This document shows, piece by piece, positions 6,626-14,498 of a DNA stretch of 18,250 nucleotides. The notes below the pieces were generated by a model. That model was not told the DNA's origin. It was given only the letters and a program-made list of their open reading frames with translations, and did no database searches. How positions within the stretch are numbered: position 1 is the stretch's first letter; each line of letters starts with the position of its first letter. The position numbers were made by a program, and so were the translations under genes. Origin of the DNA: JBJXFY01 sp046155815 (GTDB taxonomy: Bacteria; Verrucomicrobiota; Verrucomicrobiia; Limisphaerales; CAIMTB01); the NCBI GenBank assembly GCA_046155815.1, contig JBJXFY010000434.1:1-18250 (forward strand). Direction: 5' to 3'.

Positions 6626-9600
6626 GTGATTCGCCACCTCGCCGTACTGCTCGCCGCCGTGCTGGCGCGGGGCGTGGGGGCGGGGGAGGCGGTGACGGTG
6701 CCGGGGGCCTGGGAGGCGCAGGCGGGCGGGCGCTTCGCGGACCTCGACGGCTTCGGCTGGTACCGCTGCTGGGTGCGGGTTCCGGAGGCGTGGCGCGGGC
6801 AGCGGCTGATCCTCACCATCGGCGCAACGGACGACGTGGACGAGACGTGGTTCAACGGCGTTCGCGTAGGTGCGCACGGTTCGCCGCCACCGTTCTTCAG
6901 CGCGCCGGCGAGTTCGGCGCGCCGGCCCGCGATGATCGAGGGGGACCTCGTCCGGCCCGGCGGCTGGAACCTGCTCGCCATCCGCGTGTACGACCGCGGC
7001 GGGGCGGGCGGCCTGACCGCCGGGCCGGTGCAGCTCAGCGTGGGCGACGATGCGCTGGACCTCGCCGGCACGTGGGAATTCCGCGCCGGGGACGACCTCT
7101 CGTGGGCGCAGCCGGGCAATGATCCGGCCCTGACGGCGGAGGCATTCCTGAAGCTCGCCGGCACCAACGCCCCGGCGCGCGCCGGCCTCGTGCCGGTGGA
7201 CAAGGCCGCCCGCCGCCGCGCGGTCGAGGCCATCACGCGCCGCTTCGACGACAACGCCAACGTCCATGCGCAGGTGGACGGCAAGGGCCCGCCGCTTGAC
7301 CCGGCCGCGGCGCTCGCGGCGTTCCGCGTCAGCGACGGTCTGGTGCTCGAAACCGTGCTCGCCGAGCCGCAGGTCACCCAGCCGCTGTACCTGACCTTCG
7401 ACGCGCGCGGCCGGCTGTGGGTCGTGGAGTACAACCAGTACCCCGACCCGGCCGGGCTGGAACTCGTCACCTGGGACGAGCATCTGCGGAGGGTCTTCGA
7501 CCGTGTGCCGCCGCCTCCGCCGTACCGCGGGGAGGAGCAGCGGCGCTTCGTTGGCCGTGACCGCATCACCATCCACGAGGACGCGGACGGCGACGGGCGC
7601 TTCGAGCGGCACAAGGTCTTCCTCGAAGGCGGCAACCTCGTCACGTCCGTCGCGCCGGCCGCGGACGGCGTGTGGGTGCTGAACCCGCCCTACCTGCTCT
7701 TCTACCCGGACGCGGATGGCGACGACAAACCGGACGGCGACCCTGTGGTGCACCTCAGCGGATTCGGACTGGAGGACACCCACTCGATCGCGAACTCGCT
7801 CAAGTTCGGCCCGGACGGCTGGCTGTACGGCGCGACGGGCAGCACGGTCACCGCGCGCGTGCGCACGCCGCTCGCGCCGGAGCGTCCGCCGACGGCGTTC
7901 CTCGGGCAGGCCATCTGGCGCTACCATCCGCGGCGGCACGAGTTCGAGCTGTTCGCCGAGGGCGGCTGGAACACCTTCGGCGTGGACTTCGACGACGAGG
8001 GGAATCTTTTCTCCGGCACCAACGGCGACCTGCAGGCCGTGCTGTTCGTGCAGGGCGGCTACTACCAAAAGACCTTTGGCAAGCACGGCCCGCACACGAG
8101 TCCGTACGCCTTCACCTATCTCGGCGGCATTCCGAACGACGGCGACCGGTCGCGCCTCGTGCATCAATGGCTCGTGTACGGCGGCGGCGCGCTGCCGGGC
8201 TGGGAGGGCGCGCTGCTGGGCGGCAACTCGCTCGCCGGATGGGTCATCGCGCTGCGCCGCGAGCGGCAGGGCAGCTCCTTCCGCACCTACGAGACCGGCA
8301 AGATCCTCACCACGCCCGACCGCTGGTTCCGGCCGGTGCATCTCGACACTGGTCCGGACGGGGCGGTGTACCTCGCGGACTGGTACGACGCGCGCATCAC
8401 GCACCTCGATCCGCGCGACAACTGGGACCGTGCCCGCGGGCGCGTGTACCGGCTGAAAGCCGCGGGCGCGCCGGCTGAGCAGCCGGAGAATCTCCTCACG
8501 CTTCCCACCGACGCGCTGCTCGCCCGGCTGGCGCATCCGAACCGCTGGCAGCGCTGGACGGCCGTCCGCGTACTGGCGGAGCGGCGCGACCCGGCGGCCG
8601 TCGCGCCGCTGCGGGCGTTGCTGGCCGGCGAGCGCACGCCTCCCGCGCTGGAGGCGCTGTGGACGCTGCACCAGCTCGACGCGCGCGACGCGGCGACCTC
8701 GGAGCGGGCGCTGGGCCACCCGGACCCGGCGGTGCGCGCCTGGGCCGTGCGGCTCGCGGGCGACCGCCGCGCCTCGGCGCCGCCGGGGGTGTTCCAAACC
8801 TTCCTCGCGCTGGCTGCAAATGGGGCCTCGCCGGTCGTGGCTTCGCAGCTCGCCGCAACGGCGCAGCGCCTGCCGCCGGAGCAGGGCTGGCCGCTGGTCT
8901 TCGCGCTGACGCGGCGCGACGAGTTCGCCGGCGATCCGCTGATCCCGGCGCAGCTCTGGTGGGCGTGGGAGGCGCAGTTGACCCGCCAGCCGGAGGACGC
9001 GGCGGCGGCGCTGCGCTCGAACGAGCTTTGGGACAGGAAACTCTTCCGCGAAGCCGTGGCGGGCCGGCTGGCGCGGCGGCTGGCGGCGGGCCGCACGCCG
9101 GCCGAACTCGCCGTGCTCGGCCAGTGCCTGCGGGCCGCGCCCACCGCGGAGTCGCGCGTGGCGCTGCTGGCGGGGATGGCGGAGGGTTTCGAGGGCTTTG
9201 CCGGCGACGGGCTGCCGGCGGAACTGCGGGAGCCGCTGGAAGCGGCGCTGGTCTGGGAAGCCGCGCGGCCGGTGCTGGTCCAGGCCGGCCTGCGGCTGGG
9301 CCTGCCGGCGGCCGACTCCGCGGCGCAGCGGATGATCCGCGACGGCTCCGTGAAGGAAGCGGACCGCGTCGCCTTGCTGGCGGCGCTGGCGTCCCGGCCG
9401 GCGGAAGGGGATGCGACGTGGCTGCTGGCGCTGGCCGAAGCCGACGGGCCGGCGGCGGTTCGCGTCGCGGCGGCACGCGCGTGGGCGCGGCAGGCGACGG
9501 CCGAAGAGCTGCACGGCCTGTCCACGAAACTCACCATGTGGCCACCGGCCGCGCGTGAGGCCGCGCTGCTCGCGGCGGCCGGCCGCGCGGATGGCGCGCG

Positions 9601-10210
9601 AGCGCTGTGTGCGGCGGTGGAGGCTGGCCGACTGCGTCGCGAGGCGGTGCCCGTGGCCGCGGTGCTGGCCCTGCGGTCGCAGCCGGACGAGGCCACCGCC
9701 GCGGCGGTTCGGCGGCTCTGGGGCGTGGGCCGCCAGCCGGATGCGGCGCGGATGCAGCGTGCGGCGGAGGTCCGCGCCGCCGTCGCGCGCGGTCCCCGCG
9801 ACGCGGCGCGAGGCGAAGTCCTCTTCCGCGAGCGCTGCGCCGCCTGCCACATGCTCCACGGGACCGGCGCGACGGTCGGCCCGGACCTCACGGGCTACGA
9901 CCGGAAGGACGTGGACTTCCTCGTGAACGCCGTCGTGGATCCCAGCCTTGCCGTGCGGGAGGAGTACCTGCTCACGACGCTGCACCTGCGCGGCCCGGCG
10001 GGCGGGGAGGGCGCGGTGGTCGCGGGCTTCGTTGAGGCCGGCGACGCCGCGCGGTTGAAGCTGCGCGACCTGACGGGCGCGGCGGTCGAGGTGGCGCGGG
10101 CCGACATCGCGCGGGAGGAGCGGGCGGAGCTTTCCGCGATGCCGGAGGGGCTGCTGGATGACCTGGACGCGGACGGGCTGAGGGCACTCTTCACCTACCT
10201 GAAAAAGTAA
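6626..10210 (+). CDS. PVC-type heme-binding CxxCH protein with N-terminal beta-sandwich, dehydrogenase propeller and HEAT-like region
   Basis: The 1194-aa exported protein has a short signal peptide (MIRHLAVLLAAVLARGVGA). Residues about 25-155 form a beta-sandwich like that of GH2 and sialate O-acetylesterases (DDVDETWFNGVRVG, then WNLLAIRVYDRGGAGG). About 225-620 is the PVC 'membrane-bound dehydrogenase' propeller, with acidic EDADGDG and PDADGDD turns near 319 and 361 and 'HTSPYAFTYLGGIPNDGD'. About 625-1030 is Ala/Leu/Arg-rich alpha-helical repeat of HEAT type. The C-terminus is the PVC heme domain, with C1071-A-A-C1074-H1075 for covalent c-type heme and the signature GPDLTGYDRKDVDFLVNAVV. 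Such proteins are thought to oxidise sugars or alcohols in the periplasm and pass electrons to heme; substrate is unknown. GTG 6626 is the only start next to the promoter. A solitary gene with no obvious partner dehydrogenase. No clear distal axial Met is visible. Confidence 0.9.
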   Translation: MIRHLAVLLAAVLARGVGAGEAVTVPGAWEAQAGGRFADLDGFGWYRCWVRVPEAWRGQRLILTIGATDDVDETWFNGVRVGAHGSPPPFFSAPASSARRPAMIEGDLVRPGGWNLLAIRVYDRGGAGGLTAGPVQLSVGDDALDLAGTWEFRAGDDLSWAQPGNDPALTAEAFLKLAGTNAPARAGLVPVDKAARRRAVEAITRRFDDNANVHAQVDGKGPPLDPAAALAAFRVSDGLVLETVLAEPQVTQPLYLTFDARGRLWVVEYNQYPDPAGLELVTWDEHLRRVFDRVPPPPPYRGEEQRRFVGRDRITIHEDADGDGRFERHKVFLEGGNLVTSVAPAADGVWVLNPPYLLFYPDADGDDKPDGDPVVHLSGFGLEDTHSIANSLKFGPDGWLYGATGSTVTARVRTPLAPERPPTAFLGQAIWRYHPRRHEFELFAEGGWNTFGVDFDDEGNLFSGTNGDLQAVLFVQGGYYQKTFGKHGPHTSPYAFTYLGGIPNDGDRSRLVHQWLVYGGGALPGWEGALLGGNSLAGWVIALRRERQGSSFRTYETGKILTTPDRWFRPVHLDTGPDGAVYLADWYDARITHLDPRDNWDRARGRVYRLKAAGAPAEQPENLLTLPTDALLARLAHPNRWQRWTAVRVLAERRDPAAVAPLRALLAGERTPPALEALWTLHQLDARDAATSERALGHPDPAVRAWAVRLAGDRRASAPPGVFQTFLALAANGASPVVASQLAATAQRLPPEQGWPLVFALTRRDEFAGDPLIPAQLWWAWEAQLTRQPEDAAAALRSNELWDRKLFREAVAGRLARRLAAGRTPAELAVLGQCLRAAPTAESRVALLAGMAEGFEGFAGDGLPAELREPLEAALVWEAARPVLVQAGLRLGLPAADSAAQRMIRDGSVKEADRVALLAALASRPAEGDATWLLALAEADGPAAVRVAAARAWARQATAEELHGLSTKLTMWPPAAREAALLAAAGRADGARALCAAVEAGRLRREAVPVAAVLALRSQPDEATAAAVRRLWGVGRQPDAARMQRAAEVRAAVARGPRDAARGEVLFRERCAACHMLHGTGATVGPDLTGYDRKDVDFLVNAVVDPSLAVREEYLLTTLHLRGPAGGEGAVVAGFVEAGDAARLKLRDLTGAAVEVARADIAREERAELSAMPEGLLDDLDADGLRALFTYLKK

Positions 10211-10233
10211 CGCGTCGAGGGCGCGATTCCGGC

Positions 10234-10263
10234 TCGCCGGCCGGCGGTTGGCGTGCGTACCTT
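10234..10263 (+). promoter_or_regulatory. Candidate promoter of the DUF1232-PBP4 operon
   Basis: TACCTT at 10258-10263 lies 8 nt before ATG 10272, matching the layout seen at other transcription-unit-leading genes here. The matching -35 at 18 bp is only TCGCCG (10234-10239), so this is the weakest of the set. Confidence 0.3.
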
Positions 10264-10271
10264 GCCCGCGC

Positions 10272-10676
10272 ATGTCCGAGTTTGCCTTCTATGTTAATCA
10301 CGGCGCCGCGCGCGTGACGCCGGCGATGGTCGCACGGATCGTTCCACAACTGCCGATCTGGAAACTTGAGTTCACCCAGATCAACGCGCCCAGCTTTCCC
10401 CATCTCGTGGACCAGCTCGAGTTCCTGGCCGACGCGGCCGAGGACTTCTTCGAGGGGGCCTACAAGGAGCTGCCGTATTACACGGCGGCGCAGGCCGTGT
10501 TTGCGCTGATGTACGCGCACAAGAAGGTGGACATCATCCCCGACGTGATCCCGAACACCGGCCGCTCGGATGACTCGAGCGTGGTGCGGGTGGTGCTGAT
10601 CCAGAACGAGTCGCCCCTTGCGGCCTATGCGGAATGGGTGGGCAAGGACTGGGCGCGCATCACCAGCAATCCGTGA
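10272..10676 (+). CDS. DUF1232 (YkvA-like) small protein
   Basis: The 134-aa protein ends in the DUF1232 core (AQAVFALMYAHKKVDIIPDVIPNTGRSDD), whose conserved IPD-x-IP...DD pattern defines the family, followed by a VVRVVLIQNE helix. The N-terminal half (VPQLPIWKLEFTQINAPSF) looks specific to this lineage. There is no signal peptide and no strong transmembrane helix; function of the family is unknown, although many members are predicted membrane-associated. ATG 10272 was chosen over an in-frame ATG at 10248 because it follows the TACCTT box and begins at the conserved MSEFAFY. Its TGA overlaps the next gene's GTG by 4 bp, so the two are translationally coupled and probably function together at the envelope. 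Confidence 0.75.
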   Translation: MSEFAFYVNHGAARVTPAMVARIVPQLPIWKLEFTQINAPSFPHLVDQLEFLADAAEDFFEGAYKELPYYTAAQAVFALMYAHKKVDIIPDVIPNTGRSDDSSVVRVVLIQNESPLAAYAEWVGKDWARITSNP

Positions 10677-12157
10677 CGCGCCGCGTCGCCGCGCTGGTCG
10701 CCGCGGTGGCGATCTGGGACGCACCCGTTGGCCGGGCGGGTGATCCGGCCGAGGAGGAACTGGCGGCCGGACTCGCTGCACATGTCTCGCACCCGCGCTT
10801 CCAGCACGCGACGTGGGGCGTGGCCGTCGCCGTGACGGCGGACGGCCGCCGGCTCTGGGGGACGAACGCCGCGCTCCTGCTCCAGCCCGCCTCGATCACC
10901 AAGCTCTTCACCGGCGCGCTGGCCCTTGACCTCTTCGGGCCGCTGCACCGGCTCGAGACGCGGGTCCTGGCCCGAGGCTTCCCCGACCGCCGCGGCCGCG
11001 TGCACGGAGGGCTCCTGGTCATCGGTGCCGGCGACTTCTCCTTCGCCGCGCGGTTCCATGACGGGCGGCAAGAACGGTCGCTGGACGGGCTGGCGGACGC
11101 CATCGTCGCCGCCGGCGTCCGTTCGGTGGACGGCGGCCTGCTGGGCGACGACGGCGCGTTCCGCGGGCCGCGGCTCGGCGCGGGCTGGGCGTGGGACGAC
11201 CTGCAGTTCTACTACGGTGCGGAGCCCTCGGCGCTGGCGGCCGAGGACAACGTGCTCGACCTCGCGATCCGGCCGGGCACCGGCGTCGGCGTTCCGTGTG
11301 TGATCGAGCCGAAGCCGAGGCTGGTGCCGTTCGAGCTGCGCAATGAGACGTCCACCGCCGCGACGAACGGCACGCGGGACATCACCATCGAGCGCCCGCT
11401 GCGCGGCGGTCCGGTCACGATCCGCGGCGGACTGCCGCTCGGCGGCCGACCGTGGACGGACGCCGTCGCGGTGCCGCAGCCGGCCGCGTGGTTTCTCGAC
11501 CTGCTGCATGCCGAACTGGCGGAGCGCGGCGTCGCCGTGCGCGGCGCAAACCGCGTGCTTTCCGGCCGGCCCGACGAGGCCGTTTCCCGGGTCGAGATCG
11601 CCCGCGTGCCCTCGCCTCCCATGGGCGACCTGGTGCGCCTGATGATGAAGCCGTCGCAGAACCTTTATGCGCACACGCTGGTGCTGCTCGCCGGCAACCA
11701 GGTGGACGCCGCCGCCGAATCCTCCGCCGGCGCCGGGCTGCGGGCGATGGTTGAATTCTGCACGCGGCTCGGCATCCCTGCCGGCACGATGCGGCTCGAG
11801 GAGGGCGCAGGGCTGTCACGCGGTTCGATGCTCACGGCCGGCGCGGTGCTCGCGCTGCTGCAGGCGATGGACCGCCACCCGGCGCGGGAGGCGTTCCTCG
11901 CCGCGCTGCCGGTGGCGGGCGTGGACGGCACGCTGCGCAGCCGCTTCCGCGCCGGCCCGGCGCGCGGCAACCTCGCCGCCAAGACCGGGACGCTTACGGG
12001 CGTGCATGCGCTGTCGGGCTTCGTGACCAACGCGGCCGGTACGCGCCTCACGTTCTCCATCCTGCTGAACCACTATTCGGCCGGCACCGGCGACCCGTCG
12101 GGCCGCGAGGCGGTGGACGCGCTCGCGGAGCGGATCGCGGCGTCGCGCGCGCCTTGA
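10673..12157 (+). CDS. dacB: D-alanyl-D-alanine carboxypeptidase/endopeptidase, PBP4 (DacB) family
   Basis: The 494-aa periplasmic penicillin-binding protein trims or cleaves peptidoglycan stem peptides. It has a weak signal peptide (residues 1-22, VTRRVAALVAAVAIW..GRA) and all three serine-acylase motifs in the class C/S13 arrangement: S74-I-T-K77 (nucleophile and base), S328-Q-N330, and K437-T-G439 in AAKTGTLTGVHALSGF. The roughly 250-residue spacing between the first two motifs, holding the insert with 'GAGDFSF', 'DDGAF' and 'GWAWDDLQFYYGAEPSALAAED', is diagnostic of PBP4 rather than PBP5. Start is GTG 10673, which overlaps the upstream TGA (GTGA) and places the signal peptide at the N-terminus; a longer frame from 10634 would put coding sequence inside the previous gene. 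Downstream, the rex promoter overlaps its stop codon. Confidence 0.9.
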   Translation: MTRRVAALVAAVAIWDAPVGRAGDPAEEELAAGLAAHVSHPRFQHATWGVAVAVTADGRRLWGTNAALLLQPASITKLFTGALALDLFGPLHRLETRVLARGFPDRRGRVHGGLLVIGAGDFSFAARFHDGRQERSLDGLADAIVAAGVRSVDGGLLGDDGAFRGPRLGAGWAWDDLQFYYGAEPSALAAEDNVLDLAIRPGTGVGVPCVIEPKPRLVPFELRNETSTAATNGTRDITIERPLRGGPVTIRGGLPLGGRPWTDAVAVPQPAAWFLDLLHAELAERGVAVRGANRVLSGRPDEAVSRVEIARVPSPPMGDLVRLMMKPSQNLYAHTLVLLAGNQVDAAAESSAGAGLRAMVEFCTRLGIPAGTMRLEEGAGLSRGSMLTAGAVLALLQAMDRHPAREAFLAALPVAGVDGTLRSRFRAGPARGNLAAKTGTLTGVHALSGFVTNAAGTRLTFSILLNHYSAGTGDPSGREAVDALAERIAASRAP

Positions 12158-12183
12158 AGCGGGGCCGCCATGCGGCCTACTCT
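12154..12183 (+). promoter_or_regulatory. Candidate leaderless-type promoter of rex
   Basis: TTGAAG (12154-12159) overlaps the last codon and stop of the PBP4 gene. An 18-bp spacer leads to TACTCT (12178-12183), which ends 8 nt before the TTG start at 12192. I saw no Rex operator of the TTGTGAA-N-TTCACAA type here. Confidence 0.5.
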
Positions 12184-12191
12184 CGACTCCG

Positions 12192-12818
12192 TTGAAGAAA
12201 GCCGACCGCAACGCCATCCCGCGCAAGGCGGTGTACCGACTGTCGCTGTACTTCCGCTGCCTCAGCCGGCTGAAGCACAATGGCATCACCACGGTTTCCA
12301 GCGAAGCCCTTGCGCGTGCAGCCGGCGTGAAGCCCACGCAGTTCCGCAAGGACCTCACCCACCTGGGCCAGGTCGGCCGCCGCGGCCTGGGCTACGACGT
12401 GGAGCACCTTTCCCAGGTCATCGCCGACACGCTGGGCACCAACTGCCTGCAACCCGTGATCCTCGTCGGCGTGGGCAACCTGGGCAGCGCGTTGCTGTCA
12501 TACCGTGGCTTCGCGCAGGAGGGCTTCGGGATCGTGGCGGCCTTTGACGCCGCGCCGCAGGCGCGGCGCCGCGAAGGGCCGCCCTTGCTGCCTATGGACC
12601 GGCTCGCGGATTTCGTGGCGGAGGAGTCGGTGCGAATGGCCGTGCTGTGCGTGCCCGGCCACGCGGCGCAGGAGGTGGCCAACCAACTCGTCGCCGCCGG
12701 CATCACCGGCATCCTGAACTTCGCCCCGATCGTGCTCGACGTGCCGGATGACGTGGTGGTGAATAACGTCAACCTGGCCATCGAGCTGGAGAACCTGAGT
12801 TACTTCATTCAGGGCTGA
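12192..12818 (+). CDS. rex: Redox-sensing transcriptional repressor Rex
   Basis: The 208-aa protein is a full-length Rex, which senses the NADH/NAD+ ratio and represses fermentative or respiratory genes when NADH is low. Residues 1-70 form the winged helix: IPRKAVYRLSLYFRCLSRL, then VSSEALARAAGVKPTQFRKDL and the wing HLGQVGRRGLGYDV, close to the family's FGxxGxRGxGY pattern. A Rossmann domain follows, with the NADH loop G93-V-G-N-L-G98. The C-terminal helix VNNVNLAIELENLSYFI is the domain-swapped dimer helix. TTG 12192 was chosen because the conserved MKKADRNAIPRKAVY begins there and no ATG or GTG fits. It seems monocistronic. Its targets cannot be identified from this window. Confidence 0.93.
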   Translation: MKKADRNAIPRKAVYRLSLYFRCLSRLKHNGITTVSSEALARAAGVKPTQFRKDLTHLGQVGRRGLGYDVEHLSQVIADTLGTNCLQPVILVGVGNLGSALLSYRGFAQEGFGIVAAFDAAPQARRREGPPLLPMDRLADFVAEESVRMAVLCVPGHAAQEVANQLVAAGITGILNFAPIVLDVPDDVVVNNVNLAIELENLSYFIQG

Positions 12819-12966
12819 CGGCGGGTTGGATGACCGCTCATGGGGCGGAAGCGATTGACCCTGGGCGGCACCCGGCGGCCCGCCGACGAATCAGGGTGCT
12901 GCTGCCCCCGCTACAGGCGACACGCAGGCAAGCCGTAACAATCTTGGGCGTACAACCTTAACAAGC

Positions 12967-12996
12967 TTTGCCTTGAGATTGGCCGGCTCAAGGAAA
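12967..12996 (+). promoter_or_regulatory. Hairpin upstream of the PEP-CTERM gene, overlapping a candidate promoter
   Basis: CCTTGAG (12971-12977) and CTCAAGG (12987-12993) are perfect arms around a 9-nt loop. The stem extends with TTT/AAA past one bulged G, giving about 10 bp. A candidate promoter, TTGAGA (12973-12978), 18 bp, TACAAC (12997-13002), overlaps it, so the palindrome could be an operator or, if transcribed from further upstream, an RNA hairpin. Which applies is not decided by the sequence. Confidence 0.4.
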
Positions 12997-13046
12997 TACA
13001 ACGTGTCGCACAGTCCAAGCCGAGCAGCGTTTGAACCATTGTCTCC

Positions 13047-13652
13047 ATGAAAAACCGCCTTCAGATCGCCTCCGCGGCCGTGGTGCTCGTCGCATTCGCA
13101 GTTCAACGCGCGGACGCCGCCCTGATTCTCACGATTCAACCGTCCGGGTCCGATGTCGTCGTCTCGGGTTCGGGAAGCCTCAACCTCGGGGCGGCGAGCC
13201 CCGGGAATGAGCCCTTGCCGATCGAGGGCAACCTGTGGCCGGTCGGCGGCTTTTTCGCGGTGGGACCGCACATGCACGGCTACGATTTCTACGACATTGT
13301 CGCCGTCGGCCCCAGCAGCTTCGGCACCGGCCCGGGCACGCCCGCCTCCACGGGCACCGGCGACACGTTCGGCCTCTCCTTCACTGACCGCCGGATCTTC
13401 CTTCCAGAAGGCTACGGCTCGGCCGGCCCGCTGAGCGGGACTTCGACCTATGAAGACCGGACGTTGGACAGCCTGGGTCTCGCTCCCGGCACGTATCAGT
13501 GGACGACGGAAGCATCGGACGGGCTGGGCGGTGTGGTCCAGGACTCGATCACCCTGAACGTGGTCCCGGAGCCGGGTGCCTTTGGCGTTTGTGCTGCGGC
13601 GGGCGCCTTGGGATTTGCCATGATGCGCCGGGGCCTCCCGGGCAAGGGCTGA
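13047..13652 (+). CDS. PEP-CTERM sorting-domain protein
   Basis: The 201-aa protein has a cleavable signal peptide (residues 1-24, ending QRADA-A) and a C-terminal sorting tail: V173-P174-E175-P176-G, a hydrophobic helix (FGVCAAAGALGFAMM) and a basic end RRGLPGKG. The middle is Gly/Ser/Thr-rich and low in charge. It contains the pattern DTFGLSFTDRRIFLPEGYGS, LSGTSTYEDRTLDSLGLAPG and TYQWTTEA found in a common group of PEP-CTERM proteins. It should be exported, processed by exosortase and delivered to the cell surface or exopolysaccharide matrix. No exosortase or glycan gene is in the window, so it is an orphan cargo. ATG 13047 is well placed before the signal peptide but lacks a Shine-Dalgarno. 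The 228 bp upstream are less GC-rich than the rest. Confidence 0.87.
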   Translation: MKNRLQIASAAVVLVAFAVQRADAALILTIQPSGSDVVVSGSGSLNLGAASPGNEPLPIEGNLWPVGGFFAVGPHMHGYDFYDIVAVGPSSFGTGPGTPASTGTGDTFGLSFTDRRIFLPEGYGSAGPLSGTSTYEDRTLDSLGLAPGTYQWTTEASDGLGGVVQDSITLNVVPEPGAFGVCAAAGALGFAMMRRGLPGKG

Positions 13653-13699
13653 TCTTCCCGTCCGCGGCTCCCGGCGATCACAGCCGCCGGCAGCCGGCT

Positions 13700-14470
13700 T
13701 CACGTCAGGTACCGCGCCACGATGTCCGGGGACAACGCCGCGAGATCCATGAGGGTCAGGAAGTCAATCGTCTTGAACTCCCGGTCAATCGCCGGCGGGC
13801 CGCAGATGGTGGCGCCGAAGGACAGGTAGGCCAGGAGCAGCCGGGGGATCTTGGGGGCGGGTTCGGTGGGGTGCCCGAGCCCGCACACATAGGCGGGCTG
13901 CGGGACCGTGCGCAGGCCGGGCAGGGCGAGATGACGCCGCTGCAATTCCGCATACAGCGCGGCGCCGTCGCCCGGATCCTGCGAGGTGAGCGAGCTGCAG
14001 CCGATGAGGTAACGGCCGCCGCGCTCGCGCGCATAGGTGGCGATGCCCTTCCAGAGCAGCGCCAGCACGGAGAGGTTGCGGTGGTCACGATGCACGCAGG
14101 CACGCCCAAGCTCGATCACCTGGGCCCGCATCGGCTCGAACGGCGCGAAGACGAACTCCTGCTCGCTGTAGTAGCCGAGCCGGGCCGCGGCGGTCAGGCC
14201 GCTCTGCAAACGGTAGGTGCCCACCACCGCGCGGGTCACGCCCTCTTCGACCAGCAGGTGGTCGCACACGGCGTCAAAGGGATCGGCGTCGAGGCGCGTC
14301 GCGTAGGACGCGGCCAGGCCCTCGCGCAGTTCGAGATTGAAGACCTCGAAACGCAGCGCCTGCGCCGCACGGATGTCCTCCGGCCCGGCCGCCAGCCGGA
14401 GCGCATACTTCTCGCGGCACTGCCCGCGCGCGAGCACTCGGCCGCCTGTGGCGGGGGGGTCCGGATTCAT
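13700..14470 (-). CDS. GNAT-fold acyltransferase, OlsB-like (ornithine-lipid synthesis)
   Basis: The 256-aa protein belongs to the hemolysin/OlsB acyltransferase group (Acetyltransf_5), which transfers a 3-hydroxyacyl chain from acyl-ACP to ornithine or a similar amine to form a lyso-aminolipid. Family landmarks are ALRFEVFNLELREGL, DADPFDAVCDHLLV, VVGTYRLQ, ELGRACVHRDHRN (the acyl carrier/CoA region), and RYLIGCSSLTSQDPGDG, then a C-terminal 'PRLLLAYLSFGATICGPPAID' conserved in the longer OlsB-like branch. ATG 14470 (MNPDPPATGG) precedes the first conserved residues; an upstream in-frame extension overlaps the neighbouring gene and is rejected. The gene follows an exported DUF4410-like gene by 28 bp, implying one operon. 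No OlsA-type second acyltransferase is present, so the final product is uncertain. Confidence 0.82.
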   Translation of the reverse strand: MNPDPPATGGRVLARGQCREKYALRLAAGPEDIRAAQALRFEVFNLELREGLAASYATRLDADPFDAVCDHLLVEEGVTRAVVGTYRLQSGLTAAARLGYYSEQEFVFAPFEPMRAQVIELGRACVHRDHRNLSVLALLWKGIATYARERGGRYLIGCSSLTSQDPGDGAALYAELQRRHLALPGLRTVPQPAYVCGLGHPTEPAPKIPRLLLAYLSFGATICGPPAIDREFKTIDFLTLMDLAALSPDIVARYLT

Positions 14471-14498
14471 GAGGGCTGGTTCGGGTCGCGCCGCCCGC

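Noticed and set aside
6494..10273. 1259-codon minus-strand open frame opposite the cytochrome gene
   Set aside because: It mirrors the codon structure of the real plus-strand gene in high-GC DNA. The translation is Arg/Ala/Gly-rich with no recognisable domain.
12858..12897. ACCCTG / CAGGGT inverted repeat after rex as a terminator
   Set aside because: 6-bp arms with a 28-nt loop and no U-tract.
12819..13046. Riboswitch or sigma-54 promoter before the PEP-CTERM gene
   Set aside because: I looked for a TGGC-N9-TGC pair and for conserved riboswitch cores and saw neither; only a simple hairpin is supported.
13664..13687. GCGGCT / AGCCGC inverted repeat in the convergent PEP-CTERM/OlsB gap as a bidirectional terminator
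   Set aside because: Arms are only 6 bp with a 12-nt loop and there is no T-run. Such arms are expected by chance at this GC content.
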